From Barnesiella merdipullorum (GTDB taxonomy: Bacteria > Bacteroidota > Bacteroidia > Bacteroidales > Barnesiellaceae), in NCBI GenBank assembly GCA_019116365.1, contig DXBT01000010.1:62001-126000 (forward strand): DNA of 64,000 nucleotides, given 5' to 3'. The notes under the pieces were generated by a model that was not told the DNA's origin, made no database searches, and saw only the letters and a program-made list of their open reading frames with translations. Below, piece by piece: positions 32,917-41,598 of the stretch (positions within the stretch are counted from its first letter, which is position 1; every line of letters begins with the position of its first letter). Both the position numbers and the translations under genes were made by a program.

Positions 32917-34491
32917 TTACTTTTTAATTTCAATCTCTTCTTTCAGGTCAATCTCGTTTTTCTCGGCGTCGAAGAACTTATACTCGAGATAAGCGAGCGA
33001 CTGATTGGGAATCACCTTCATCTGGAAGGTATATTTGCAGCGCCATTTCATCTTCAGAGAGAATACCCCCTGATTGATATACGCGGCTACGAAAGGATGC
33101 ACGTGTAAAGTGAATTTCCTGATCTTCAACTTATACACCAAATAGTGAATCTTCGACTCCAACAAATCGGTAAAGAGCAAGGAGGGAGGAATGGTGCCTT
33201 TACCGTGGCAAGTCGGGCAATCTTCGCTGGTAATGATATCGAGGGCCGGACGCACCCGCTGGCGGGTAATCTGCATCAACCCGAACTTGCTCAAGGGCAA
33301 GATGTTGTGTCGGGCACGGTCGTTGGCCATCAGTTCGCGCATACGATCATACAGTTTCTGACGATTCTCGGCCTCGTCCATATCGATATAATCGATCACG
33401 ATAATTCCGCCCATATCGCGCAACCGCAGTTGCCGGGCAATTTCTTCGGCAGCGTTCATGTTTACATCGAGGGCATTACTCTCCTGGTCGGAGGAGGCTT
33501 TTGAGCGGTTGCCGCTATTCACATCGATCACGTGCAACGCCTCGGTATGCTCGATGATTACATACGCTCCGCTTTTGAAAGAGACAGTCTTTCCTAACGA
33601 AGATTTAATCTGTTTAGTAATTGCAAAGTTGTCAAAGATAGGCAATTCGCCTTGATAGAGCTTGACAATATCCTTGCGATCGGGAGCAATGAGGCTCACA
33701 TAGTTGTGAATCTGGTTGTAGGTCTCCTTGTCGTTGACATAGATATTCTCAAACGAGGGGCTGAATATGTCGCGCAAGAGCCCCACCGTACGTCCCGTCT
33801 CTTCATAGACAAGCGAGGGGAGTTGCGCCTTTTGCAACTTCACCAGCATATCTTCCCAGCACTTCACCAGGGTTTTGAGTTCGTTGTTCAGCTCGGCCAC
33901 CCGTTTACCCTCGGCAACCGTGCGCACAATCACCCCGAAGTTGCGGGGCTTGATGCTCTGAATCAACTGACGCAAGCGCAGTTTCTCCTCATTCGACTTG
34001 ATCTTTTGCGATACCGACACCTTGTCCGAGAAAGGTATCAGCACCAGGAACCGGCCGGCAAAAGAGATTTCGGCCGTCAACCGGGGGCCTTTCGACGAAA
34101 TGGGTTCCTTGGCAATCTGTACCAGCACCTCCTGGCCCACCTTCAAAGCGTCGTTAATCGTGCCATCCTTTTCGATATCGGGCAGCAGATTGAATTTGGA
34201 GAGAGACAATACCCGCTTGCGGTCGGCAAGCGACTGTTTCAAGAACTTGGCACTCGAGTTGTATTGAGTGCCCAAATCGAGATAGTGCAGGAAAGCATCC
34301 TTTTCGTAACCTACATCAACAAACGCAGCGTTGAGTCCCGGCATCAGCTTCTTGACCCTGCCCAAATAGATGTCGCCCACCGAAAACGATATGTTTCGAG
34401 CCTCTTTCTGAAGCTCGACCAACCGATTGTTCTCGAGCAGAGCAATAGAGATCTCTTTGGGTTGTACATCTACTACAAGTTCGCTGGTCAT
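32917..34491 (-). CDS. rng: Ribonuclease E/G
   Basis: A 524-residue endoribonuclease of the RNase E/G family, initiating mRNA decay and rRNA processing in the cytosol. An N-terminal S1 RNA-binding domain (SVGDIYLGRVKKLMPGLNAAFVDVGYEKDAFLHYLDL) precedes the catalytic core with the metal-binding Asp in HVIDVNSGN and a second Asp in GGIIVIDYIDM, then the zinc-link CPTCHGKG. The scaffold tail of E. coli RNase E is absent, so it is closer to RNase G. The start at 34491 fits the S1 spacing. Its leader (34492-34698) is unusually structured, which may allow self-regulation. Confidence 0.94.
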   Translation of the reverse strand: MTSELVVDVQPKEISIALLENNRLVELQKEARNISFSVGDIYLGRVKKLMPGLNAAFVDVGYEKDAFLHYLDLGTQYNSSAKFLKQSLADRKRVLSLSKFNLLPDIEKDGTINDALKVGQEVLVQIAKEPISSKGPRLTAEISFAGRFLVLIPFSDKVSVSQKIKSNEEKLRLRQLIQSIKPRNFGVIVRTVAEGKRVAELNNELKTLVKCWEDMLVKLQKAQLPSLVYEETGRTVGLLRDIFSPSFENIYVNDKETYNQIHNYVSLIAPDRKDIVKLYQGELPIFDNFAITKQIKSSLGKTVSFKSGAYVIIEHTEALHVIDVNSGNRSKASSDQESNALDVNMNAAEEIARQLRLRDMGGIIVIDYIDMDEAENRQKLYDRMRELMANDRARHNILPLSKFGLMQITRQRVRPALDIITSEDCPTCHGKGTIPPSLLFTDLLESKIHYLVYKLKIRKFTLHVHPFVAAYINQGVFSLKMKWRCKYTFQMKVIPNQSLAYLEYKFFDAEKNEIDLKEEIEIKK

Positions 34492-34532
34492 AATTGTGAT
34501 TTATAGATTACTGTTAGTTAAGCGGCATGCCT

Positions 34533-34666
34533 GCGCGCCGTTTCGCGCCACACAGCCATTCCGCCCGATAGAGTTTAACGCCTCTTCATCGTGTAAAAAC
34601 AGGAGGCGATAAAGCAGAAAGAACAAATCCAATGCCTCCAAACGAAACGCATCAAATTTGTTCTTT
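34533..34666 (-). promoter_or_regulatory. Structured leader between the small basic protein and rng
   Basis: Three inverted repeats in a row: GCGCG/CGCGC (34533-34537 with 34544-34548), CGCCTC/GAGGCG (34579-34584 with 34603-34608), and the 11-bp AAAGAACAAAT/ATTTGTTCTTT (34618-34628 with 34656-34666). RNase E in E. coli regulates its own mRNA through a structured leader, so a similar role is possible here. No separate promoter found. Confidence 0.45.
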
Positions 34667-34698
34667 GTGTGCTGTCATTCATTGAGAGCCGACAGACA

Positions 34699-34788
34699 TT
34701 ATTTCTTCTTATGTCTGTTCTTTCTCAATCTTTTTTTGCGTTTGTGAGTAGCCATCTTGTGGCCTTTTCTTTTCTTTCCACTCGGCAT
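34699..34788 (-). CDS. 29-residue basic AURKAIP1/COX24-type ribosomal protein
   Basis: The reading frame ATG 34788 to TAA 34699 encodes MPSGKKRKGHKMATHKRKKR and nine more residues, more than half Lys/Arg/His. The same mini-protein is recurrent in Bacteroidetes and is annotated as an AURKAIP1/COX24 (mS38-like) domain protein; relatives are structural components of the small ribosomal subunit. It sits 48 nt after the HU gene on the same strand. It is easily missed by gene callers because of its length. Confidence 0.85.
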   Translation of the reverse strand: MPSGKKRKGHKMATHKRKKRLRKNRHKKK

Positions 34789-34836
34789 AACGGTATGTTT
34801 TAAAGATTAATATTTAATTGAGTTTGTTTATGCTTC

Positions 34837-35109
34837 TTATTTTACCTCGCCCATGAAAGTTTTAGCAGGCTTGAAGGCGGGAATATTGTGAGCAGGAATG
34901 ATAATCGTCGTGTTCTTGGAAATGTTGCGAGCGGTCTTTTGAGCTCTTTTCTTTACGATGAAACTGCCGAAGCCTCTCAGATATACATTCTCACCTTTTG
35001 CCAAAGAACCCTTTACGGTCTCCATAAATTTTTCAACGGTTTCAAGAACAACAGCTTTTTCAATGCCTGTGTTTTTAGAAATTTCGTTTACAATGTCAGC
35101 CTTTGTCAT
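34837..35109 (-). CDS. hup: HU family DNA-binding protein
   Basis: A 90-residue histone-like protein that bends and compacts DNA. MTKADIVNEISKNTGIEKAVVLETVEKFMETVKGSLAKGENVYLRGFGSF is the classic HU N-terminal half; the DNA-embracing arm follows (KKRAQKTARNISKNTTIIIPAHNIPAFKPAKTF). It is followed on the same strand by the 29-residue ribosomal-type gene and rng. Confidence 0.95.
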   Translation of the reverse strand: MTKADIVNEISKNTGIEKAVVLETVEKFMETVKGSLAKGENVYLRGFGSFIVKKRAQKTARNISKNTTIIIPAHNIPAFKPAKTFMGEVK

Positions 35110-35487
35110 TTTTGTATAAATTATAAATTATGTACTAATAAATTGTTTTTAATTTTTTGGACTGCAAATATATAGCTTTTTGCCCATCTAAAAAAGCAAA
35201 AGCCTCTTTTTTTCGCAAATAAACGCAACTCGAGGGAGCCTCTCAGGTTTAGTTGTGCAAATATCGCATTTATTTTTCATTTTCTTCTCATTCTCGTCTC
35301 TTTTATTCGATTTATCTGTTTGTTTTCCTATAGGTAGCACTTGCACGAGAGTCAACGGTGTGCTCCTTTCGAACCGCTCAAACTGTCAATTTGACTAAAT
35401 AAAATTAAAAATAAGTTCCATAATTCATATTCTTATATCATTCAAAATATATTTCGTATATTCGACCTGTAATTTTTTAATTCTCAC
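35110..35487. other. AT-rich divergent intergenic region
   Basis: 378 nt between HU (minus) and the CNNM/CorC gene (plus). A minus-strand TATATTTG at 35165-35172 is a likely HU -7 box, and TATATTCG at 35457-35464 (one mismatch) a possible plus-strand one. I see no gene or clear RNA structure in it. Confidence 0.4.
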
Positions 35488-36771
35488 ATGGAAATATTTA
35501 TCATAGTACTCCTTATCCTTTGCAATGGAGTGCTCTCTATGTCCGAAATCGCCCTGGTCTCGGCCCGAAAAGTCAAACTCGAAAACAGCGCTAAAAAAGG
35601 AAGCAAAGCCGCACAGTCGGCCCTGAAACTTTCGCAAGACCCCGACCGCTTCCTCTCCACCGTACAAATTGGCATCACCCTCATCGGTATCCTCACCGGT
35701 CTCTATTCGGGCGATGCCCTGGCCCACGACCTGGCCGATATTCTGTCCCAAAGTTCCACCTTGCAACCCTATGCCCTGGGCATATCCAAAACGATTATCG
35801 TCGTTGCCGTCACCTACCTCACCCTCATTATCGGCGAGCTGGTACCCAAGCGCATCGGCATGGTAGCCTCGGAGCAGGTGGCCAAGATCGTATCGCGCCC
35901 CATGTCGTGGCTCTCATATATCGGCGCCCCCTTTGTGTGGATTCTCACCAAGAGCACAGCCGGTGTGTGCCAGTTCCTGGGGCTCTCGTCGCAGAAAGAG
36001 GCCATTACCGAAGACGAAATCAAAGCCATCGTGCGCGAGGGTACCGAGGATGGTAGCGTGCAGGAGGTCGAGCAGGATATCGTCGAGCGGGTATTCAACC
36101 TGGGCGACCGCAACATCTCATCGATCATGACCCATCGCAGCGACCTCGTATGCCTCGACATCCAGGACGACAACGCCACACTCAAATCGAAAATCATCCA
36201 CGACCTGCATGCCGTCTATCCCCTGTGCGAAGACAGTCTCGACGACATCATTGGTATCGTGGCCCTCAAAGACCTCTTTGCCAAAATCGACGACCCCGCC
36301 TTCAACATCAAAGAGGTGGCATCGGCCCCCTATTTCCTGCCCGAGAACATGAGCGTATATACCGCCATGGAGCGGCTGCGCAACGGGAATCACCGCTATG
36401 GACTGGTCACCGACGAGTTTGGCAGCATCGAGGGCATCGTCACCATCAGCGACATACTGAATGCGTTGGTTGGTTCGGCCTCGGCCGGTCCTTCGGCCGA
36501 TATCGTCACCCGCGAGGACGGCTCGTGCCTCATCGACGGACAATGCTCGTTCTACGACTTCCTCGACCACTACGACATGACCGACCGCTACCAGGAGTTC
36601 AACTACAACACCTTGAGCGGCCTTATCCTCGACCTGCTCCAACACATCCCCACCGAAGGCGAAAAGGTAGAATGGCTCTGCTTCACCTTCGAGATCGTCG
36701 ATATGGACGGGGCTCGCATCGACAAGGTGCTGGTACAGCGGCACGAGACAGCACCCGAAGAGGAAGACTGA
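35488..36771 (+). CDS. Hemolysin-family CNNM/CorC transporter-like protein
   Basis: 427 residues. An N-terminal CNNM (DUF21) domain with about four membrane segments (EIFIIVLLILCNGVLSMSEIALVSARK; IGITLIGILTGLYSG; IIVVAVTYLTLIIGELVPKRIG) is followed by a pair of CBS domains (IMTHRSDLVCLD; FGSIEGIVTISDILNALVG) and a C-terminal CorC/HlyC domain (DGSCLIDGQCSFYDFLDHY...TLSGLILDLLQHIPTEGEKVEW). By family it is involved in Mg2+/Co2+ homeostasis rather than haemolysis. Monocistronic, with a GC-rich hairpin after the stop. Confidence 0.93.
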   Translation: MEIFIIVLLILCNGVLSMSEIALVSARKVKLENSAKKGSKAAQSALKLSQDPDRFLSTVQIGITLIGILTGLYSGDALAHDLADILSQSSTLQPYALGISKTIIVVAVTYLTLIIGELVPKRIGMVASEQVAKIVSRPMSWLSYIGAPFVWILTKSTAGVCQFLGLSSQKEAITEDEIKAIVREGTEDGSVQEVEQDIVERVFNLGDRNISSIMTHRSDLVCLDIQDDNATLKSKIIHDLHAVYPLCEDSLDDIIGIVALKDLFAKIDDPAFNIKEVASAPYFLPENMSVYTAMERLRNGNHRYGLVTDEFGSIEGIVTISDILNALVGSASAGPSADIVTREDGSCLIDGQCSFYDFLDHYDMTDRYQEFNYNTLSGLILDLLQHIPTEGEKVEWLCFTFEIVDMDGARIDKVLVQRHETAPEEED

Positions 36772-36800
36772 CCCATACCCGCTCTACCCAAGACGGGGGA

Positions 36801-36823
36801 AGCCTCGGGACCCTCCCGAGGCT
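36801..36823 (+). terminator. Hairpin after the CNNM/CorC gene
   Basis: AGCCTCGGGA (36801-36810), CCC, TCCCGAGGCT (36814-36823), a perfect 10-bp stem. No T run, so termination is probable but not certain. Confidence 0.5.
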
Positions 36824-36866
36824 CATCTTAAGAAGGGATGGTTACCCGACATCCCCCACCCATCGG

Positions 36867-36897
36867 TTTGCAATTGTGTAAAAAAGTAGTACCTTTG
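36867..36897 (+). promoter_or_regulatory. Promoter of the queuosine-precursor operon
   Basis: TTTG (36867-36870), 19 nt, TACCTTTG (36890-36897), a near-perfect Bacteroidetes promoter. A leader of about 80 nt follows with hairpin GAGGAG/CTCCTC (36928-36947) and an AAAAAAC stretch just before the ATG. Confidence 0.75.
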
Positions 36898-36982
36898 CGC
36901 CCGAAAAATTTCATTTGTATAACCAGCGAGGAGCGCAAGGACTCCTCCCGTGTGCTTGAACACCACGTAAAAAACAAGACTC

Positions 36983-37666
36983 ATGAATCGTACCGTATCC
37001 CTGCCCTTCCTCGTCATGGGCGTTCTTTTCTGTGTGTGCCTCATCTGCTCCAACCTGCTCGAGGTGAAAATGATCTCTTTGGGAGGCATCACCGCAACCG
37101 CGGGCCTCATTGTCTTTCCCTTCTCCTACATCATCAACGACTGCATTGCCGAGGTGTGGGGCTACCGCAAGGCGCGGCTCATCATCTGGATGGGATTTCT
37201 CATGAACCTGCTGGCTGTCATCTTCATCCAACTGGCCATCGTCTTGCCGTCGGCACCCTTCTGGGAGGGGCAAAATGCCTTCGAAACCATCTTCTCGTCC
37301 ACGCCGCGCATCCTGCTGGCCAGCTTCATCGCCTTTCTCGCTGGCTCGTTTCTCAACGCCTATATCATGAGCAAGATGAAAATCTCGAGCGGAGGCAAAC
37401 ACTTTTCGCTGCGGGCCGTCACCTCGACCATCGTGGGCGAGAGTGCCGACTCGCTGCTCTTCTTTCCCATCGCCTTCGGTGGTGTGGTACCGGTCAGAGA
37501 GCTGGCCATACTCATCGTCACCCAGGCTTGTCTCAAGACTGCCTATGAAATCATTATCCTGCCCGTGACCATACGCGTAGTGCGTCTGGTCAAACGCATC
37601 GACGGGAGCGACGTGTATGACCGGCAGGTATCCTACAACATCTTCAAGATAAAAGAATTACAATAA
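36983..37666 (+). CDS. yhhQ: Queuosine precursor transporter (YhhQ family)
   Basis: A 227-residue inner-membrane protein with about six helices: VSLPFLVMGVLFCVCLICSNLLEVKM, IVFPFSYIINDCIAEVWGYRKARLIIWMGFLMNLLAVIFIQLAI, and ILLASFIAFLAGSFLNAYIMSKMKI. The ECF/YhhQ hallmarks FPxxYIxxDxxxExWGYxxAR and RAVTSTIVGESADSLLFFP are clear. By family it imports preQ0/preQ1. It is followed 9 nt later by queF, confirming the queuosine role. Confidence 0.93.
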   Translation: MNRTVSLPFLVMGVLFCVCLICSNLLEVKMISLGGITATAGLIVFPFSYIINDCIAEVWGYRKARLIIWMGFLMNLLAVIFIQLAIVLPSAPFWEGQNAFETIFSSTPRILLASFIAFLAGSFLNAYIMSKMKISSGGKHFSLRAVTSTIVGESADSLLFFPIAFGGVVPVRELAILIVTQACLKTAYEIIILPVTIRVVRLVKRIDGSDVYDRQVSYNIFKIKELQ

Positions 37667-37675
37667 CTCACGAAT

Positions 37676-38131
37676 ATGGAATCGAAAGAACCTCAACTGA
37701 CCCTGCTGGGCTACAAGACTACCTATCGGCAAGACTATGCCCCCGAGGTGTTGGAAACCTTCACCAACAAACACCCCGAAAACGACTACTGGGTGCGATT
37801 CAACTGCCCCGAGTTTACCAGCCTCTGCCCCATCACCGGGCAACCCGACTTCGCCACCATACAAATCGACTACATCCCCGGCGAGCGCATGGTCGAGAGC
37901 AAGAGTCTCAAGCTCTACCTCTTCAGTTTCCGCAACCACGGAGCCTTCCACGAAGATTGCGTGAACATTATCATGAAAGACCTCATCCGCCTCATGGAGC
38001 CCAAGTATATCGAGGTAACCGGCTTTTTCACACCTCGCGGCGGTATCAGCATCTATCCCTATTGCAACTACGGACGCCCCGGCACCGAATATGAGCAGAT
38101 GGCCCGCCAACGGTTGCAAAACCACCAGTAA
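37676..38131 (+). CDS. queF: NADPH-dependent 7-cyano-7-deazaguanine reductase QueF
   Basis: A 151-residue single-domain (unimodular) QueF converting preQ0 to preQ1 in queuosine tRNA modification. The catalytic cysteine lies in FTSLCPITGQPDFATI, and the QueF signature motif is ESKSLKLYLFSFRNHGAFHEDC. The C-terminal EVTGFFTPRGGISIYPYCNYGRP is also conserved. In an operon with the YhhQ transporter. Confidence 0.96.
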   Translation: MESKEPQLTLLGYKTTYRQDYAPEVLETFTNKHPENDYWVRFNCPEFTSLCPITGQPDFATIQIDYIPGERMVESKSLKLYLFSFRNHGAFHEDCVNIIMKDLIRLMEPKYIEVTGFFTPRGGISIYPYCNYGRPGTEYEQMARQRLQNHQ

Positions 38132-38177
38132 ACGAGCCCCTTATCACTCATAGAGAAGTTCTATAGCTGCAGGGCCT

Positions 38178-39104
38178 CTACCGCCGTTCACACAAGTGCC
38201 CCTGCCAGGCGTCCCGTTCCCGCATGCGACGCAACAAGCGGGCGGTGAACTCATGATTCTTGAGCCCCCAGTTGGGTGCAATGAGCAGCTCGGCCGGCGA
38301 CTGCGACACAAACCGCTCGATGGCGATGCGGGGCGACAGCCGTTCGGCAAAGTCGATAGCCAGGTCGATATACTCATCGACATCATACAGGTGAAAATCC
38401 TGCGGACGAGTCTCATACTCGCGGGCCATGCGGGTGTGGCGGATAAGCTGCAACTGGTGCAGTTTGATGGTATCGAGAGGCAGTTGCGACATGCGGCGGG
38501 CATGATCGAGCATCATCGCACGAGTCTCGCCCGGCAACCCCAGTATCATGTGGGCACCCACCAGCACCCCGGCGGCCGAGGTGCGGCGAATGGCATCGGC
38601 CGAGGTGGCAAAGTCGTGCCCCCGGTTGATGCGATGCAAAGTCTCGTCGCAGGTACTCTCCACTCCATACTCCACCAACACGAAGGTGCGCCGCGACAAC
38701 TCGGCCAGGTAGTCGAGCAGACCAGCCGGCATGCAATCGGGACGTGTGCCAATGATGAGACCCACCACACCGGGATGAGCCAGAGCCTCTTCGTACTTGC
38801 GTCTCAACTCCTCAAGCTCGCCATAGGTATTGGTATAAGCCTGAAAATAGGCCAGGTAGCGCATCTCGGGATACTTGCGGGCAAAGAAGGCAATACCCTC
38901 GTCGAGCTGGCAGGTGATGCTCTTGCCCGTGTGGCAATAGTCGGGGCTGAAAGTCTGGTTGTTGCAATAGGTGCAGCCCCCCACCCCTATGCTGCCGTCG
39001 CGGTTGGGACAGGTAAAGCCGGCATGCAGCGAGATTTTCTGCACCTTACCGTCGAAATGTTCGCTCAGGAAATCGGCAAAATCGCGATATCGCTTCTGCT
39101 CCAT
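38178..39104 (-). CDS. TIGR01212 family radical SAM protein (YhcC-like)
   Basis: 308 residues. The radical SAM cluster cysteines are in CPNRDGSIGVGGCTYCNN (a long CX11CX2C spacing typical of this family, unlike CX3CX2C). Other marks: LAYFQAYTNTYG, GLIIGTRPDC, VEYGVESTCDETLHRINRGH and LVGAHMILGLPGETR. Reaction unknown; the family resembles Elp3-type tRNA-modifying enzymes. It follows the M20 dipeptidase by 5 nt in the aroC-dipeptidase-radical SAM run. Confidence 0.92.
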   Translation of the reverse strand: MEQKRYRDFADFLSEHFDGKVQKISLHAGFTCPNRDGSIGVGGCTYCNNQTFSPDYCHTGKSITCQLDEGIAFFARKYPEMRYLAYFQAYTNTYGELEELRRKYEEALAHPGVVGLIIGTRPDCMPAGLLDYLAELSRRTFVLVEYGVESTCDETLHRINRGHDFATSADAIRRTSAAGVLVGAHMILGLPGETRAMMLDHARRMSQLPLDTIKLHQLQLIRHTRMAREYETRPQDFHLYDVDEYIDLAIDFAERLSPRIAIERFVSQSPAELLIAPNWGLKNHEFTARLLRRMRERDAWQGHLCERR

Positions 39105-39109
39105 GCCAA

Positions 39110-40468
39110 TTAATGTCCAAACCGATTGTAAAACTCGACCACGGCGACAATTCCCTTTTCATACATCTCCATGCGGAAATTCTCGTTAGGCGAGTGGGTA
39201 GCATCCGACTCGAGGCCAAAGCCCATCAAGACCGATTTCACCCCCAACACCTTTTCGAAAGTGGCAATAATGGGAATACTGCCTCCACGGCGCACGGCCA
39301 ACGGCTGTTTGCCGAATGCCAGCGTATATCCCTGCGCGGCCGCCTTATAGGCCGGCAAGTCAATGGGGCATACATAGCTCTCGCCACCGTGCATGGGGGT
39401 AACCTTTACCTTCACGCTGCGGGGAGCCACCGACTCGATATAGTCGATAAAGAGTTTCGAAATCTGCTCATGATTCTGGTGGGGGACCAGTCGGCACGAC
39501 ACCTTGGCATAGGCCTTCGAGGGCAACACCGTCTTGGCCCCTTCGCCCGTATAACCGCCCCAGATACCGCAGATATCGAACGTGGGGCGAATGGCGGTGC
39601 GTTCCAGCGGCGAGAAACCAGCTTCACCGGCCAATTCATCGACCTCGATGGCCTGTTTATATTTCTCTTCGTCGTAGGGTACGGCACCCAGCATGGCTCG
39701 CTCCTGGGCCGACACCTCCTCGACATCGTCATAGAAATGAGGAATGACAATGCGGCCGTTGCCATCGACAATACCGGCCATCATCTTGCAGAGTTCGTTG
39801 ATGGGATTGGCCACCGTACCGCCAAAGATACCCGAGTGCAAGTCGCGGTTGGGACCGGTCACTTCGATCTCCCAATAGGCCAGGCCACGCAGACCCGTCG
39901 TAATCGACGGAGTATCGAGCCCCACCATACTGGTGTCGGAGACCAGAATCACATCGCAACGCAGCAGGTCGAGGTGACTTTTGCAGAACTCCTCCACTCC
40001 GGGCGAGCCTATCTCTTCGCCGCCCTCGATCAGGAACTTCACGTTGCAGCGCAACAGACCTTCGCGCACGGCAATCTCAAACGCTTTCAACTGGATGAAT
40101 CCCTGCCCCTTGTCGTCGTCGGCACCACGTCCCCACAGGCGATCTTCCTTAATGACCGGTTCAAAAGGCTCGGTGTGCCACAGCTCCAACGGTTCGACCG
40201 GCATCACGTCGTAGTGGGCATAGACCAACACCGTGGGGTAGTCGGGGTTGACCACCTTCTCGGCAAAAACCACCGGCGAGGCCGATGTAGGCATCACCTC
40301 GGCACGGTCGGCTCCGGCCTCGAGCAGCAACTCACGCCACCGGTCGGCACAACGCAGCATATCGTCCCGGTGCTCGGGCAAAGCACTTATCGAGGGTATG
40401 CGCAACAACGAAAACAGCTCATCGAAGAAACGATCGCGATGATCGGCTATATACTTTCTTGTATCCAT
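39110..40468 (-). CDS. M20 family dipeptidase
   Basis: A 452-residue cytosolic metallopeptidase. Di-zinc site motifs: VLVYAHYDVMPVEP (His, Asp), WGRGADDDKGQ (bridging Asp), and FLIEGGEEIGSPG (general-base and ligand Glu). A dimerisation lid follows, and the final His ligand is in LESDATHSPNENFRMEMYEKGI. By family it hydrolyses dipeptides or acyl-amino acids. It lies 22 nt after aroC and 5 nt before the radical SAM gene, so it is cotranscribed. Confidence 0.93.
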   Translation of the reverse strand: MDTRKYIADHRDRFFDELFSLLRIPSISALPEHRDDMLRCADRWRELLLEAGADRAEVMPTSASPVVFAEKVVNPDYPTVLVYAHYDVMPVEPLELWHTEPFEPVIKEDRLWGRGADDDKGQGFIQLKAFEIAVREGLLRCNVKFLIEGGEEIGSPGVEEFCKSHLDLLRCDVILVSDTSMVGLDTPSITTGLRGLAYWEIEVTGPNRDLHSGIFGGTVANPINELCKMMAGIVDGNGRIVIPHFYDDVEEVSAQERAMLGAVPYDEEKYKQAIEVDELAGEAGFSPLERTAIRPTFDICGIWGGYTGEGAKTVLPSKAYAKVSCRLVPHQNHEQISKLFIDYIESVAPRSVKVKVTPMHGGESYVCPIDLPAYKAAAQGYTLAFGKQPLAVRRGGSIPIIATFEKVLGVKSVLMGFGLESDATHSPNENFRMEMYEKGIVAVVEFYNRFGH

Positions 40469-40490
40469 ATAGGGGTATGTTTTATGTTTT

Positions 40491-41564
40491 TTACAGTTTA
40501 TGACTCTGTGCCAGCAAATAGTAGTCGAGCATCACCATCGCCGCCATGGCCTCTACCACGGGGACTGCCCGCGGGAGCACACAAGGGTCATGACGCCCTT
40601 TGGCCTTCAACACGGTGGGATTTCCCTGGGCATCGACCGTTTCAATATCGCGCAGCAAAGTTGCCACAGGCTTGAAAGCCACCCTGAAGTAGATATCCTC
40701 GCCATTGGAAATTCCTCCCTGTATCCCGCCCGAATAGTTGGTGCGGGTCGTCACACGACCGTCGCACATCTCGAACACGTCGTTCACCTGCGAGCCCCGG
40801 CACTTCGCTCCCTCGAATCCCATACCATACTCAAACCCCTTGACAGCGTTGATACCGAGCATGGCACTGCCCAGGGCAGCATGCAGTTTGTTGAATACCG
40901 GTTCGCCCAAACCCACAGGCACGTGACGAATAACCCCGGTGATGACTCCACCCACGGTATCGCCCTGCGACTTCACCCCGGCAATATATTGCTCCATCTG
41001 CCGGGCCATCTCGGCATCGGGACAACGCACCGCGTTTTTCTCAATCTCGGACAGGTCGTAGCTGCGATAGTCGCCCGACAGCGACAACTCGCCCACCTGC
41101 GAGGTATAGGCCCACACCTCGATGCCCAGGCGAGCAAGCACCAGCTTGGCCAACGCCCCGGCTACACAGCGGGCTATCGTCTCGCGAGCCGACGAACGGC
41201 CTCCACCCCGATGGTCGCGCAGACCGTATTTGCGGGTATAAGTATAATCGGCATGCGAAGGACGAAAGAGATCCCGCATATTGTCGTAGTCGGCAGAGTG
41301 TTGATTTTCGTTCCGCACCACAAACCCAATGGGGGCACCAGTAGTCTTGCCCTCGAAGATTCCCGACAGGAACTCGACCCGGTCGCTCTCCTTGCGGGGA
41401 GTCACTATGGACGACTGTCCCGGCCGACGACGGTCGAGCTCGTGCTGAATAAACTCCATATCGACCGATATGCCAGCAGGCATACCATCGACCACCCCCC
41501 CGATGGCCGGGCCGTGTGACTCGCCAAACGAGGTGAGGGTAAAAAGATTTCCTATCGTATTCAT
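40491..41564 (-). CDS. aroC: Chorismate synthase
   Basis: 357 residues. Makes chorismate from EPSP in the shikimate pathway with reduced FMN. Motifs: FTLTSFGESHGPAIGGVVDGMPAG, RRPGQSSIVTPRKESDRVEFLSGIFEGKTTGAPI, RPSHADYTYTRKYGLRDHRGGGRSSARET and GGIQGGISNGEDI, all diagnostic. The first gene of the aroC-M20-radical SAM operon; its predicted promoter lies within the dispersed repeat copy at 41599-41630. Confidence 0.97.
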   Translation of the reverse strand: MNTIGNLFTLTSFGESHGPAIGGVVDGMPAGISVDMEFIQHELDRRRPGQSSIVTPRKESDRVEFLSGIFEGKTTGAPIGFVVRNENQHSADYDNMRDLFRPSHADYTYTRKYGLRDHRGGGRSSARETIARCVAGALAKLVLARLGIEVWAYTSQVGELSLSGDYRSYDLSEIEKNAVRCPDAEMARQMEQYIAGVKSQGDTVGGVITGVIRHVPVGLGEPVFNKLHAALGSAMLGINAVKGFEYGMGFEGAKCRGSQVNDVFEMCDGRVTTRTNYSGGIQGGISNGEDIYFRVAFKPVATLLRDIETVDAQGNPTVLKAKGRHDPCVLPRAVPVVEAMAAMVMLDYYLLAQSHKL

Positions 41565-41598
41565 CGTGTTGCCTCTGACGGTTATATGTTAGGCTATC

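Noticed and set aside
36898..36982. A class I preQ1 riboswitch before yhhQ-queF
   Set aside because: The AAAAAAC tail is suggestive, but the stem-loop lacks the class I loop and the short C-rich strand that pairs with it, and the spacing is wrong. Kept only as an unassigned structured leader.
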